A DNA stretch of 64,000 bases from Leptodactylus fallax (taxonomy: Eukaryota; Chordata; Amphibia; Anura; Leptodactylidae), in assembly GCA_947044405.1 (NCBI GenBank), contig CAMRHE010000503.1, positions 1,141,501 to 1,205,500 of the forward strand, written 5' to 3'. This document shows positions 52,501 to 62,981 of the stretch, piece by piece. Within the stretch, counting starts at the first letter, position 1, and every line of letters begins with the position of its first letter. The position numbers and the translations under genes are program-made. Below the pieces are notes generated by a model. It was not told where the DNA came from. It ran no database searches and was given only the letters and a program-made list of their open reading frames with translations.

Positions 52501-52758
52501 CCAGGATTTGACCTCCCTAGCTGCAGCACCCTCAAGCTGGCCCAGCAGGATCTGTATCTGCTGTTCTGTATTCAGAGGATAGAACTGGAAGAGAGACAGC
52601 ATCTTCTCACGAAAGTCCCTGAGGGTATGCGCCTCCCCTTTGTAGCGCGGCAGCCATGGTGCGCCAGGGTAAAATGGCATGGAGAATGGTAGGCTGCTCG
52701 CCATGGGCACTGCTGGATCACTAGAAACAGATGGCACAATGTCACTTTGCTCAGTCAT
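49201..52758 (-). CDS. Gypsy-1 gag-protease-reverse transcriptase-RNase H
   Basis: Starts ATG at 52758 (MTEQSDIVPS). Gag capsid-like region (about residues 30-210), coiled region (DDLLARVDHLTRAMEQ), a single CCHC knuckle CTYCNRYGHTRPQC at about 306, aspartic protease VDTGSQVTTL at about 371, RT with QRLMERCLG and YLDDVIVFS (about 828), RNase H with LYTDASHQGLG (about 982) and the primer-grip region. From about residue 1107 the frame shifts at a run of five G (plus strand 49433-49437), so the last 80 residues before 49201 are out-of-frame. Gag and pol are fused, as in many vertebrate Gypsy elements. Confidence 0.92.
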   Translation of the reverse strand: MTEQSDIVPSVSSDPAVPMASSLPFSMPFYPGAPWLPRYKGEAHTLRDFREKMLSLFQFYPLNTEQQIQILLGQLEGAAAREVKSWPASDKRTPGQILDKLQVNFDVRSVSEVKMRFFSRRQLPGETLRDYALSLQEAFRAVVQVDPRENVDSDKILLDRFIEGAGTTLLQSQLRMLAAQHPSITFADFKALAIQVLGQEQPQPSPVICAPSPGPSTSIAPVVLSLPLGTSPAAQTAQTTPADSRDDLLARVDHLTRAMEQITVRLDRLTQPSSSSSDPLRSLNISPESPPRRPSSVKPPQSERPYCTYCNRYGHTRPQCFQLNGPPPEAAGRPSGGKKKGPGESSVPLSRFVSACPHITIRVNGVPLTALVDTGSQVTTLRKQVFLEHWDLGVLNRTPDTWINLCASNGQPIPQQGYWEPTIQIGDLKLPRQGVIVTDVEDDRFAVVILGMNVLRHCFAEVLDALHASLLTASPSDQQTIQRAIRVLNAQHKFANKQGEIGRVRIQDTRPVTLQPGTETMVWCRARPGIENQDYEALLQPIQVAGQPLVMAARSLVTVSNGRVPVRLVNLGDAPVNLHKFHSVALLHRLAPEDILSGDSTATQLSTQAAENIQNGATKSWWDELNVGDANTPIEHINGVRNVAKRYPQAFSKHPLDFGKTTTIQHRILTGDHHPIKERHRPIPPAMYQPVKKLIQEMRDADVIRESNSPWAAPLVLVKKKDGTLRFCVDYRKLNNVTHKDAYPLPQIEESLTALGSATCFSTMDLTSGYWQVPMVPEDREKTAFTTPMGLFEFNSMPFGLCNAPATFQRLMERCLGHENFQSVLLYLDDVIVFSRTYQEHLRHLSEVFKVLIQHGLKLKPSKCYLLKPQVHYLGHVVSAQGVQPDPEKITAVQNWRRPTTVKEVRSFLGFAGYYRRFIPHFAQVAEALNELLRGCPRENYNQKLPVDWTARQEEAFQALKALLTQPPILAYPDYSQPFRLYTDASHQGLGAVLSQVQDNKERVIAYASRSLRGAEKNDQNYSSFKLELLALVWAVTEKFKDYLAATPFTVYTDNNPLAHLDTARLGALEQRWASRLANYKFSVKYRSGKSNANADALSRLPVGEEPPPRRHLGRGGDATILQQVCPTGCYWCPCRRRISGENSCRIPPGGISVENVPRREQSFRRIVRFPAYRKNTNPCKERSS

Positions 52759-53516
52759 GTTGTTTGCAGGTATGACTGAAATTAGGTCGCCGTCTCTTTA
52801 AGAAACTCAACTGCTTGCTGGCAGGGAATGGAGACTACAACTTGGAATGCTGTCCCTTTAAGAATGCTGTAGCTATTAACAGAGTCACTGTGATGCAGGC
52901 TGACGGTGTGCTCCCCCTCTTTAATGGTGGCACTCCCCACGGACACTGTACACGGAAAACACTCGCTGGGGCTGTGGGAGGACTGAAGACAACGACAGGG
53001 AGGCACAGTACTCACTGACAGCAACTGCAGCGTGGACCAGAGATCAGCGGTGCACAGCAGGGACGGTGATGCGGCACCGGAGAGTCAGAAATGGCGCTGG
53101 CACGTTCGCCTTTCACTTTCTTGTATGGGTGCGCTGGAGCATTGCGCTCAGCATTCTGGGCTCTCCTAAGATGGTGGCAGATGGGTCTCCTGGCCTCATG
53201 GGCAGTGCTAAAAATCTCCCGCACTTTTGCAAGGTACAGTTAACCCTTTGTGGGCGTTCTTACACAGCGATGTGGCGCAGCAAACAAGTCCTGGGCGTTT
53301 TAACTCTTCCAGGGCTGTAACACACTGAGAGGACAGTCTTTAGGGCTTACTTCAGGGGTATAGGGCTCCCCCTCTTTGTGGCAAGCACTCTCAGGGAATA
53401 AACTTGATCTTAGCAAAGTCCACAATAAAGACCGATGCTCTGGAGACAATTTGGCGCACTTTTCGTGGCGACTTTCTCAAAATGGCACACACCCGTATCC
53501 TGTTCGTGACGCCAGT
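52759..53516 (-). other. Gypsy-1 leader between primer site and gag
   Basis: About 758 bp untranslated region, starting with the putative primer site. Short open frames on both strands have no domain similarity. TCCCTTTAAGAGACGG-type pieces near 52795 and 52855 are repeated (CTTTAAGAA). Confidence 0.55.
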
Positions 53517-54643
53517 TTTTCTTGCGGTGACCAGATGGAAGGTAACGCTGCAGTTGGGATTGCGGGGTGCAAACAGCGCAGACTTGTCACGGTCTCTGGG
53601 CACGAGGGCGCAGGGCTGGTGCTGTCCCACGTTACCACCACTGGTACCGGTGATGAGGGGGCTGCACAAATGTTGGTGGTGATTGTTTCCCCGGGGCGCT
53701 TCCCCTATACTGTGCCGACTGGTGGTGTTTGGGGCGCCCTGATGTTGTCGGTGCAGAGTCAGACACAGAAACGGTTGTAAAGTTGAACTTTTACTTCCAT
53801 GGGTGTGGAGGCACAAATGCTTAAACAGTTTCTTCAATACAAAACAACGGGGTACGCCTGGTGACACAGCAAAGTCCTGGGGTGCAGGGTAGACTTGATG
53901 AAAGGTGTTCCTAGCCCCTTATACTTCAGTGTTACAGCCCTAAGGTGCGTCTGGGCTCCTATTTGGCTCATAGGAGGATGCCCACCACGATACTAGTACA
54001 TAATATTCCCCACACATGTTATGTGGTCCTGATAGCTCAGAGTTTCGGGGTGCAATAGTCAGGGTGGCGGGATATTCCACAGGTCTGGCCTTGGCCCCTG
54101 GATCCTGTGATACTTGCTATGGAGCACGTGTTCCAGAATGTTCTCTCCACAGTCTCATGCTGACAAGATAATGATGCCTGACTTCCTTCAGGGCGATGGC
54201 TAGGCAGACAGGGGACAGGATCTTCTGAATAGCTGGAGTATGTCAGCTCTCCAACCTTCCTGGGCCTGTCTAGGACTTGAGATTCCTGCACTAAACTCAC
54301 TGCTTTCTTCACAGGACATCACACTTATCTCCTCACCTCCTCCTCCTAACACTCCACACTTCTAACTCCTCACACGCAGGACCTTCCTGCAGGGGTGTTA
54401 CCATGGGGACCCAGTGATCAGCTGACTCCTCCCCTTTTCCCAGGCGATGTCCTCTCATTGGACATTTGGTTACTATTCAATCCTATGGGAGGTGTAATGC
54501 ATGTGTGAGGCTCACTAGGTGGCGCTGTGTTGTGTGAGACTCAGGACCCCCTGCTATGTCACACAGGCTATGAAGCAACAGGAAATAATACAATGCACAG
54601 AGATCACCCTCAGCCCAGCCATAGCCAGCTCTGGGATGCCACA
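53517..54643 (-). repeat. Gypsy-1 5' LTR (right limit firm, inner limit inferred)
   Basis: It begins at 54643 (minus strand TGTGGCATCCC). The inner limit is inferred from TGGCGTCACGAACAGG at about 53516-53501, a good candidate for the tRNA primer site, giving an LTR of about 1.13 kb. The 3' copy supports only the first 354 bp. The 740 bp between this point and the ATG at 52758 is leader sequence; I see no gene in it. Confidence 0.65.
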
Positions 54644-54860
54644 TTAGCACATGAAAAAAAAGTATATAAATCTAGTATTGGAGTAATCGAACGGACCTGG
54701 AGAATGAAGTGACCTTGTCCTTTCTATCACACAGCGGAAGGCGTAATATTGTTCATTCGGTCTGAAAAGGAAAACCAACGCTACTATGAATATGCAAATA
54801 GTATAAAAAGGACATACATAAATAGCGATAACATACATATGGAATCATACACAGTGAGAG
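54644..54860. mobile_element. MITE, right part, continuing 46440-46796
   Basis: GTATATAAATCTAGTATTGG, AGTAATCGAACGGACCTGG and AGAATGAAGTGACCTTGTC continue the element cut by Gypsy-1. The exact joining bases are lost with the truncated LTR. Confidence 0.65.
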
Positions 54861-55079
54861 CAATATTGAGACATGTAAAGGGGGATTACAGCAATCATAA
54901 TATGTAAGAGCGGTCATACATTTGGTTTAGTCACATGGGCTCATCTGTATTGAAGAGATGAATCCAATAGGATTTGCGTTATTTAAAGCAAAGTCACGCG
55001 GTTACCTCGTCTTCTTGGTGGTGGAATGTGTTCAATGACCTAAAATCGAAGCTGTGTAACATTATGTTTCCCACTGTTC

Positions 55080-55515
55080 AGACAGTGGTGAGCAGGGATC
55101 AGAAGAGCATTGATGCCCTTTCTAATAGTAGGCTTGTGTTTTGATATTGGGTTTCCCCAACACATACGAAACCGCTTGGACACTTACTGTACACTACAAA
55201 AGAGGAGTTACGAGTGATGGAGAACTTGTGGCCTGTTCTGGGGTGGGTAAAGTAATCTCCTTTAATGACTGACAAACACTGAATACAATGCCTGAAAGGG
55301 AAAGTGCCTTTTTTGGGATTGCTAATAAGACCTGGCAATTCTTTATTTGCCCCTGTAACTAGTGTGATCTGTGGTCTCTTCCCTACTGCTATGACGGGGT
55401 GGGAGAACCCAACCATGTAGCACCACTCATTCCTCACAGTGTGCGGTACCACTGACATCTCATCTGGGGTAACTACTGTCATGTTCCTCAGTCCTGTTGG
55501 TGCTGTCACCACTCA
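55080..55515 (-). pseudogene. Penelope-like element PLE-3, GIY-YIG region relic
   Basis: The minus-strand frame contains NKELPGLISNPKKGTFPF, RHCIQCLSVIKGDYFTHP (cysteine-rich finger) and SSFVVYSKCPSGFVCVGETQ, a decayed GIY-YIG motif: the VVY..K CP.G .V.VGET pattern is kept, but the first strand is shortened and the downstream helix is lost after ETQ. The upstream RT is absent. It is a different lineage from PLE-1 and PLE-2 by the finger sequence. Confidence 0.72.
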
Positions 55516-55599
55516 GCAGCTGGATGTGACCGCTACGTACTGTGTCATTGCTCAGTCTCTGATTGAGTCTTATTATCCAGCTTCTTTCTAGATAATCCA

Positions 55600-56427
55600 T
55601 TACTCCATATAGTTATGTCGTATTATTCATTTACATTTAGTATTTTCTTTTGGCGAGTTTTTTTCCGTTTTTTTTTTCCCGCCGTTCACCGTGTGCATTA
55701 AATATTGTTTCAGTTTTATTGTACAGGTTGTTACGGACACGGCGATACCAAATATGCATTGTTTTTATAAATTTTTAGTTTTTTTTTTTTATATAATTCA
55801 TTTTATATAGGGAAAGGGAATTTTTGGGGCTTTATTCTTTTATAAATTTTTTTCAAACACTTTATTTTATTTTTTTTTCACTTTTTTTTATCTTTTCATG
55901 TGTCCCATTAGGACACCTGAGCCAGCAATGCTTTGATTGCTGGCTCAGCACTATAGACTGCAAGACACGAGCATACAAGTGTCTTGCAGTCTATACAGGA
56001 AGTCAGCGCTATGGAAAGACAGCGCTGACTTCCACAGGTCTCGGCAGGATCAACCAGGTAGTGGGGTCTCCAGGCAGCCTGGGGTCACTGGGCAGACCCC
56101 GGGCTGCAGATTATAGATATCGGCACCCCCCGATCTCGCCGCGGGGGGTGCCGATCGGAGCGGCAACATGGCGGAAACCCTTGGATGCCGCGGTCATGTT
56201 TGACCGCGGCATCCAAGGTGTTAAAACCTCCGATCGGAACTCAGTTCCGACCGGGGGATATGGAGCAGGGTGTTAGCTGTCAGTTACAGCTAACACCCGG
56301 TTCCGATGCCGCCCGCTCAGATAGTGAGTGGGCGGCCGCCCCAGGGCGTATTATTACACCCTGTTGCGCTAAGTACCAAGCGCACAGGACGTAATATTAC
56401 GTCCAATGTCGTTAAGGGGTTAAAGAA
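55600..56427. mobile_element. MITE family member ending GTTAAGGGGTTAA
   Basis: The T-rich left part has GCCGTTCACCGTGTGCATTA and GTTACGGACACGGCGATACC (complement of the 11230-12200 family). The middle has inverted GACTGCAAGACAC / GTCTTGCAGTC and a ATCCAAGG/GCCGCGGTC hairpin at 56175-56220. The right end CGTTAAGGGGTTAA (to about 56424) looks like a TTAA-type terminus. It borders the right duplication arm directly. Confidence 0.6.
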
Positions 56428-56772
56428 ACAGAACATGTCTTACATAAATATGGCGGATGTTTGTGCCACATTTACATTAATATCAATTAAAATTAAATCT
56501 ATTACAATTTATTAGAAAATATTATCAGTTCATGTATAATGTATAATATAAGTCAATGGCAGATATGGCTGAACTGTATTGGTCAGTTACTGAATACATG
56601 ACCAGTGCCAGCCGTGCGGCCAGTCTGATGCAGGTGACTGGCAGGTGACAGTGACAGTTGGAGTTGACTGGCGACGTTGGAGGATCTGCTGACTGTTTCA
56701 AAAGTGATTTCATGGATTTGGAGGAAGAGGAGATTGTTTTGAGGAGGAGAAGAGTGAAGAAAAGAAGACCTA

Positions 56773-58371
56773 CAGTACAGACCATAAGTTTGGACACACC
56801 TTCTCATTCCAAGAGTTTTCTGTATTTTCATGACTATAAAAATTGTAGATTCACACTGAAGGCATCAAAACTATGAATTAACACATGTGGAATTATATAC
56901 TTAACAAAAAAGTGTGAAACAACTGAAAATATGTCTTATATTCTAGGTTCTTCAACGTAGCCACCTTTTGCTTTCATTACTGCTTTGCACACTCTTAGCA
57001 TTCTCTTGATGAACTTCAAGAGGTAGTCACCTGAAATGGTTTTCACTTCACAGGTGTGCCCTGTCAGGTTTAATAAGTGGGATTTCTTGCCTTATAAATG
57101 GGGTTGGGACCATCAGTTGTGTTGTTCAGAAGTCAGGTGGATACACAGCTGATAGTCCTACTGAATGGAGTGTTAGAATTTGTATTATGGCAAGAAAAAA
57201 GCAGCTAAGTAAAGAAAAACGAGTGGCCATCATTACTTTAAGAAATGAAGGTCAGTCAGGCCGAAAAATTGGGAAAACTTTGAAAGTGTCCCCAAGTGCA
57301 GTGGCCAAAACCATCAAGCGCTACAAAGAAACTGGCTCACATGAGGACCGCCCCAGGAAAGGAAGACCAAGAGTCACCTCTGCTGCGGAGGATAAGTTCA
57401 TCCGAGTCACCAGCCTCAGAAATCGCAGGTTAACAGCAGCTCAGATTAGAGACCAGGTCAATGCCACACAGAGTTCTAGCAGCAGACACATCTCTACAAT
57501 AACTGTTAAGAGGAGATTGTGTGCAGCAGGCCTTCATGGTAAAATAGCTGCTAGGAAACCACTGCTAAGGACAGGCAACAAGCAGAAGAGACTTGTTTGG
57601 GCTAAAGAACACAAGAAATGGACATTAGACCTGTGGAAATCTGTGCTTTGGTCTGATGAGTCCAAATTTGAGATCTTCGGTTCCAACCACCGTGTCTGTG
57701 CGACGCAGAAAAGGTGAACGAATGGACTCTACATGCCTAGTTCCCATCGTGAAGCATGGAGGAGGAGGTGTGATGGTGTGGGGGTGCTTTGCTGGTGACA
57801 CTGTTGGGGATTTATTCTGAACCAGCATGGTTACCACAGCATCTTGCAGCGGCATGCTATTCCATCCGGTTTGCGTTTAGTTGGACCAACAGGACAATGA
57901 CCCCCAAACACACCTCCAGACTGTGTAAGGGCTATTCGACCAAGAAGGAGAGTGATGGGGTGCTACACCAGATGACCTGGCCTCCACAGTCACCAGACCT
58001 GAACCCAATCGAGATGGTTTGGGGTGAGCTGGACCGCAGAGTGAAGGCAAAAGGGCCAACAAGTGCTAAGCATCTCTGGGAACTCCTTCAAGACTGTTGG
58101 AAGACCATTTCAGGTGACTACCTCTTGAAGCGCATCAAGAGAATGCCAAGAGTGTGCAAAGCAGTAATCAAAGCAAAAGGTGGCTAATTTGAAGAACCTA
58201 GATTATAAGACATATTTTCAGTTGTTTCACACGTTTTTGTTAAGTATATAATCCCACATGTGTTAATTCATAGTTTTGATGCCTTCAGTGTGAATCTACA
58301 ATTTTTATAGTCATGAAAATACAGAAAACTCTTGGAATGAGAAGGTGTGTCCAAACTTTGGGTCTGTACTG
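56773..58371 (+). mobile_element. Tc1-like transposon copy C, full length
   Basis: 1599 bp between TA target duplications (56771-56772 and 58372-58373). Inverted ends CAGTACAGACCATAAGTTTG and the complement of CAGTACAGACCCAAAGTTTG, followed inward by GACACACCTTCTCATTCC. The empty target is preserved at 16091-16092. It is the only complete copy of the first family in the window. Confidence 0.97.
57187..58187 (+). pseudogene. Tc1-like transposase copy C, frameshifted
   Basis: Starts MARKKQLSKEKR. The HTH pair and WSDESK are intact to about 57690, where two bases are missing compared with copy B (CGTGTCTGTGCG), so the frame ends at 57717. Further deletions lie near 57818 (codons of FKIEGI) and 57887 (codons of SFIFQQ). 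The end, with SPDLNPIEMVWGELDRRVKA and MPRVCKAVIKAKGG, is open again at 57789-58187. The element therefore could only have moved with transposase from another copy, or decayed after insertion. Confidence 0.9.
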
Positions 58372-58771
58372 TACCTCTGCCTCATCGGCTGATGAGCAGA
58401 GCGTGATGGAGAAAGCACCGAAAAAACGGCGTGCTGTCCTGTCCTCATCGGCTGATGAGCAGGACATGAAGGATGAAGGAAAGGACTTCATCATCAGGAG
58501 GAAGGAGAAGAAGCGACGTACCGTCCTGACCTCACCGGATGAAGATACGAAGACATCTAAGAAGAGGAAGAGAACTGTCCCATCCAGATCCTCCAAGATG
58601 TTTTCTGCCATCCAGGATGAGAATGAAGATGTGACTGCCCACCGGAAATGTGCCAAGAAGAGAAGATTCATCAAGACCTCTTCAACTGAAGCACAGAAGT
58701 CATCGATCAAGACCGGTGAAGATGTCCAGAAGACCCAAGACCTGCAGAAAGACCAGAGAGCCTCAGGTAGG

Positions 58772-58817
58772 TGCATACATACATACATATATAAAACATA
58801 CACACATACATACATAC

Positions 58818-58848
<31 letters not shown>

Positions 58849-58861
58849 CATACACACACAC

Positions 58862-58913
<52 letters not shown>

Positions 58914-58925
58914 TGTTTTTTTTTT
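58772..58925. repeat. microsatellite next to the second exon-1 donor
   Basis: (CATA)n, (TA)n, (CA)n and a T run immediately after the donor, mirroring 15536-15690 with different repeat numbers. Confidence 0.92.
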
Positions 58926-59399
58926 TTGTATCAGGTTATCACCTCTCCAGTTCTATTGCACTGAGACAACCAGAAGTAAGAATATTACAGATTTACACAT
59001 CACATTGGCCTTGGTCAGGTTATGTAGATACTAGGGCAGTAAGTTGAAGTGTGAATTCAGCTGCTGCAAAACATCATTCACCATGAAATGGAGTCTATCA
59101 GGTCCAAAATACAATAACAGAGCCAAGAAGGGGCCTATAATATGGTCCACAAACCAGTAAAGCAATGCAGAGATGATCATCTTTTTATGTATATGCAAAT
59201 CATCCGGGAAGTGCATATTGGTTTGGAGACATTTTGGACCGGACAGACTACATTTATAGGGGATTCCAGAACTAAAACATTTTTTAATATGTGATACATT
59301 TATGAACTGCCTTTTGGGCCTACTTGTTAGTTTGATACAATTTTGTTGTGGTTTTAGGTGCATGTTCACATAGCAAGTTATTTATTGATGCTACTCCAT

Positions 59400-59850
59400 G
59401 TATATTTATGCTTGTAATGACTGTTTTAATTGATTGAAGTTTTGAGTTACCTGTGTATGTACTGCAGTGGGGGATTCTAAGCTCCTGTTCACACAAGGCA
59501 TTGCATGTATATTTATGGTTATAATAACTGTTTTATTTGGTTGAAGTTTTCCCTTTCCGTGCATGCAAGACTGTGGAGGACACTCGGTGTTTGTTCACAC
59601 AATGCGTCATGTACTGATGTCATTGCATGTATATCCATGCTGTTCTGTTTGATTGAAATCCAGCTGTAAGTGCCTGCAATATAGTGGAGGATACTAAGTG
59701 CCTGTTCACATAATGCATCACTCACTGATGTTATTGTATGTATATTTATGCTTATAATGACTGGTTTATATGAAATTTGAGCTGTCTGTACATGCAACAT
59801 AATAGGAATGTTAGATGTCTGTTCACATAATGCTTTATTTCATTGATTCC
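59400..59850. repeat. 110-bp tandem array, mirrored copy
   Basis: Reverse copy of 14520-14990 with only scattered differences. Confidence 0.7.
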
Positions 59851-59874
59851 ATATTTTTTGCCTACAATTTAAAG

Positions 59875-60770
59875 TGGCTGTCCAGGCATACGATACTGAG
59901 CTCCACTTCATCTTCTCAGGAAGTGACAACATGTCCTTTAGTCACATGGCCATGCTGCAGCTCAGTCCCATTCAAATGAATGGGGCTCAGCTGTATCATG
60001 GTCATGTGACAAATGGTTGTGATGTCACTGCCTTAGAAGAGGAAGTGGAGCTCAGTATCATGTGCCCGGACCTTAATAATTTATATAGGTGGGGTAGCAT
60101 GCACCTTAAAGGGGTTGTCCAGAACTACGATAATGAGCTCCACTTCCTCTTCTCAGGCAACGACATCACATCTGTTGGTCACATGACCATGCTACTGCTG
60201 AACCCTATTCATTTGAATGAGACTGAGCTACAGTATGGGTGTGGCGTCACTTCCTGAGGAGATGAAGCGGAGCTCAGTGTCATAGGCCTGGACATCCCTT
60301 TAAGGTGCTTGTTACCCCACCCACATAATTTATTAAGACAAATAAGTGTCTAAAAGGGTTTGTCCGGGACTCTGATAATGAGCTCCACTTCCTATTCTCA
60401 GGCATACCCATGCTACAGCTGAACCCTATTCATTTGAATGGGACTGAGCTAAAGCATGGGTGTGATGTCACTTCCTGAGGAGATGAAGTTTAGCTCAGTA
60501 TCATAGGCCCAGACATCCCCTTTAAGGTGCATGTTACCCCACCCATATCACTTATTAAGACAAGTCTAAAAGGAGTTGTCCAGGACTAGGATACTGAGCT
60601 CCACCTCCTCTTCTCAGGCAGTGGTATTATGTCTGTTGGTCACATGACCATGCTACTGCTGAGCCCTACTCATTTGAATGGGACTGAGCTACAGCATGGA
60701 TATCATGTCACTTCCTGAGAAGAGGAAGTGAAGCTCAATATCATAGGCCTAGAAACTCCTTTATGTTGCC
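59875..60770. repeat. 225-bp foldback array, mirrored copy
   Basis: Reverse copy of 13600-14490; for example TGAGCTCCACTTC, CAGCTCAGTCCCATTCAAATG and AGGCCTGGACATCCC recur in the same order. Confidence 0.75.
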
Positions 60771-61189
60771 AAGTGTATGGCCCTTTACATCAGTCATGGT
60801 ATCAGTCATGTGACCCACCAGACATGTCATGTGACCTCTGGTATCCAGTTAGTGCTTCCAGGTATCTGACAGGTGAATAGTAATTTGAGGGGCAGAACAT
60901 ACACAATATATCACTACAACACCTCACCATGTCTGTCAGTGTCTGTGGCCAAACAGCTCCACAATCTCCTCCATGTCTCCTCTATGGGTGCTTTGCCTCT
61001 TTTTTTTTCTAATAGTAAACTTTATTGGCAAAATGACAATATCATCTAGTAACAATTTTTTTTTTAAGTTAACTTTATTTAAAATATAACTTACACACAG
61101 TAACATTATGTATGTAAATTAAACCCACAGTTGTTTGATATCAGGTAACACTACTGCTTACTGAATGCCAAGAGTCACAGGAGGAACTG

Positions 61190-61199
61190 TCTGTGTGTG

Positions 61200-61248
<49 letters not shown>

Positions 61249-61440
61249 AGTTATGTGTATGTATGTGTGAGTGTATATGTGTGTGTGTATATGTTTGTAT
61301 GTGTGTATATGTAAATAGGTGTATATGTGTGTGTATACATGTGTATGTGTGCGTGTGTATACATGTGTGTAGGTGGGTCCATGTGTGTGTATACATGTGT
61401 ATATATGTATGTGTATAGGTTTGTCCATGTGTGTGTGCGT
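61190..61440. repeat. microsatellite, mirrored copy
   Basis: (TA)n and (TG)n arrays corresponding to 12928-13170, with a different internal pattern (more GTATATG units, shorter pure TG run). Confidence 0.92.
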
Positions 61441-61768
61441 CACCAGGGATGTAAACCTGGGAGAGCCCTTCACATGTTGCTTCACGAATGTCATTTCATG
61501 GCAAAAGTAGGAGTGGCCTTTTCAAGGGGCGTGAACTGTATAAAAGGACACAGCTAAATTTACTGAGACCCCATATAATAATATTGGACTCCAGATTGTC
61601 ACTGATTACATAAAATAAACAATTCTGCCATTTTATTTACACCATTTAGTGGTCACTATAAATACTGTGTTCCTTTTATTGTGTATTTTATACCAGTTAT
61701 TGCGATATCAACTATTTTTCTGTTCCTTCCTATGTGATGGTCATTTAAAGGCGTTATCTGCGGAGTAG

Positions 61769-61985
61769 TGTGGCATCCCAGAGCTGGCTATGGCTGGGCT
61801 GAGGGTGATCTCTGTGCATTGTATTATTTCCTGTTGCTGCATAGCCTGTGTGACATAGCAGGGGGTCCTGAGTCTCACACAACACAGCGCCACCTAGTGA
61901 GCCTCACACATGCATTACACCTCCCATAGGATTGAATAGTAACCAAATGTCCAATGGGAGGACATCGCCTGGGAAAAGGGGAGGA
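61769..61985 (+). repeat. Gypsy-1-family LTR, 5' part, interrupted
   Basis: It begins TGTGGCATCCCAGAGCTGG, as do the LTRs at 47150 and 54643, but on the plus strand. It matches them for about 217 bp up to GGGAAAAGGGGAGGA, where Gypsy-2 starts. In the other copies the next bases are GTCAGCTGATC. The rest of this LTR presumably lies beyond the window. Confidence 0.9.
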
Positions 61986-62967
61986 TGTGAACCGAGAGCA
62001 AGGCAGGTGGTTTGGACTCCGCAACCAGAAATGAACGCACACGCGGTAGTTCAAGAAAAAAATATATATTTACTATAAGTTAATAAAGGCTAGTTAAAGG
62101 TAAAATGACAGGGCTAAAGACAAGCAAAATATACAATATAGCATGAACAATTTCAAGGCAAATTCTGCAATGGTTTCTACTTTTACTCTGTCCACTTCTG
62201 CAGTATGGACACTGAATGAACAATATACTCAAAACTATCCCTAACTGACCCTGACATCACATTTGGGTGCACCCCCTTTTCCCCAGTGGTCCAGGTGGAC
62301 CGCTTACAGTCCGTGGAGGGGCGGGGGGGGGCCCAAAGGGGGCCCTTTTTTTTTTGGTTGGGGTCCTCCCCCCCGTTTTTTTTGTTTTTGGGGGGGGGGG
62401 GGGGTTTTTTTTTTAGGGGGGGGGAAATTGTTTTTGTTTTATTTTTATAGTGGATTTTATTTTGCCCCCTGGCGGTCCTTCCTGTTCCTTTTTTTTTTTT
62501 TGGTTTTTGGGGGGGGGGGGTTTTAGCAGGTGCCATCCAGTACATCAACAGCACTGCGAGTCTCTATCTGTGGTATCCATATACACAGTCACAATGTCAG
62601 TCTCACTGGTCAGCCACTGAGCACAGTTCCTTTCACGTGGACTCACTAGTCCTGTTGTCTCTTTACACTCTGTTTGTCTCTGGACCAAGATACAGCTTAG
62701 CTGTACAGAAAAATCTCCACACCAGTTCAATACAACACTTGCTAAGATGGCTGCTGCTCTCTCTCTCGTCACTTCCTGCTTCTCTGCTCACACTCTGTCT
62801 GCAGAACAGGCAAGCTCACATAAAAGGGGGGGGGGGGGTCTCACTCCAGCATCATGTCACAATTACAATGGCTGCTGTCTTAAAGGAACAGAATCACAGA
62901 AATACATTCAACATTAACAGTTTATACAGACAAATGAAGCTTAAGACAACATTGGCTGTCTCTTACA
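61986..62967 (-). repeat. Gypsy-2 3' LTR
   Basis: 982 bp with TG...CA ends next to a polypurine tract. The part at 62317-62525 consists of exaggerated homopolymers (G, T, C runs) that look like poor base calling. A target duplication cannot be tested here since the other LTR is not in the window. Confidence 0.85.
62317..62525. other. abnormal homopolymer-rich tract
   Basis: About 210 bases built almost only of G, T and C runs of 4-17, within an LTR that is otherwise normal. Probably a sequencing or consensus artefact rather than biology. Confidence 0.6.
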
Positions 62968-62981
62968 TATTCCCCCCCACT

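Larger units (their letters stand above)
46797..54643 (-). mobile_element. Ty3/Gypsy LTR retrotransposon (Gypsy-1), nearly complete
   Basis: Minus strand: 5' LTR from 54643, gag-pol 52758-47733 with one frameshift, polypurine tract at about 47151-47170, 3' LTR 47150-46797 (truncated). Domain order gag-protease-RT-RNase H-integrase defines Ty3/Gypsy. No envelope gene. Inserted into a MITE, whose halves flank it. A further LTR of the same family lies at 61769-61985. Confidence 0.93.
56658..58766 (+). pseudogene. second copy of PKC-like kinase exon 1, interrupted by a Tc1 element
   Basis: The exon pieces are 56658-56772 (115 bp, start MELTGDVGGS) and 58374-58766 (393 bp), followed by the donor CAG|GTAGGT. 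Together they equal the 508 bp of the left copy, with an identical translation. The Tc1 insertion adds stops (after LKASKL at 56876), so a transcript reading through it could not give the kinase. Exons 2-4 of this copy are not in the window; they may lie beyond 64000, past the LTR elements. Confidence 0.88.
56428..61768. repeat. right arm of the large inverted duplication
   Basis: Reverse copy of 12595-16435 (see there), with kinase exon 1 on the plus strand. It is longer by the 1599-bp Tc1 insertion. It ends at GCGGAGTAG, where an LTR of the Gypsy-1 family starts at 61769; on the left arm the sequence continues as TAATTTACC. Confidence 0.9.

Noticed and set aside
53391..53867. 158- and 134-codon open frames in the Gypsy-1 5' region
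   Set aside because: They are in the LTR/leader, and no domain is recognisable.
62183..62554. 123-codon lysine/proline-rich open frame
   Set aside because: Produced by the abnormal homopolymer tract.
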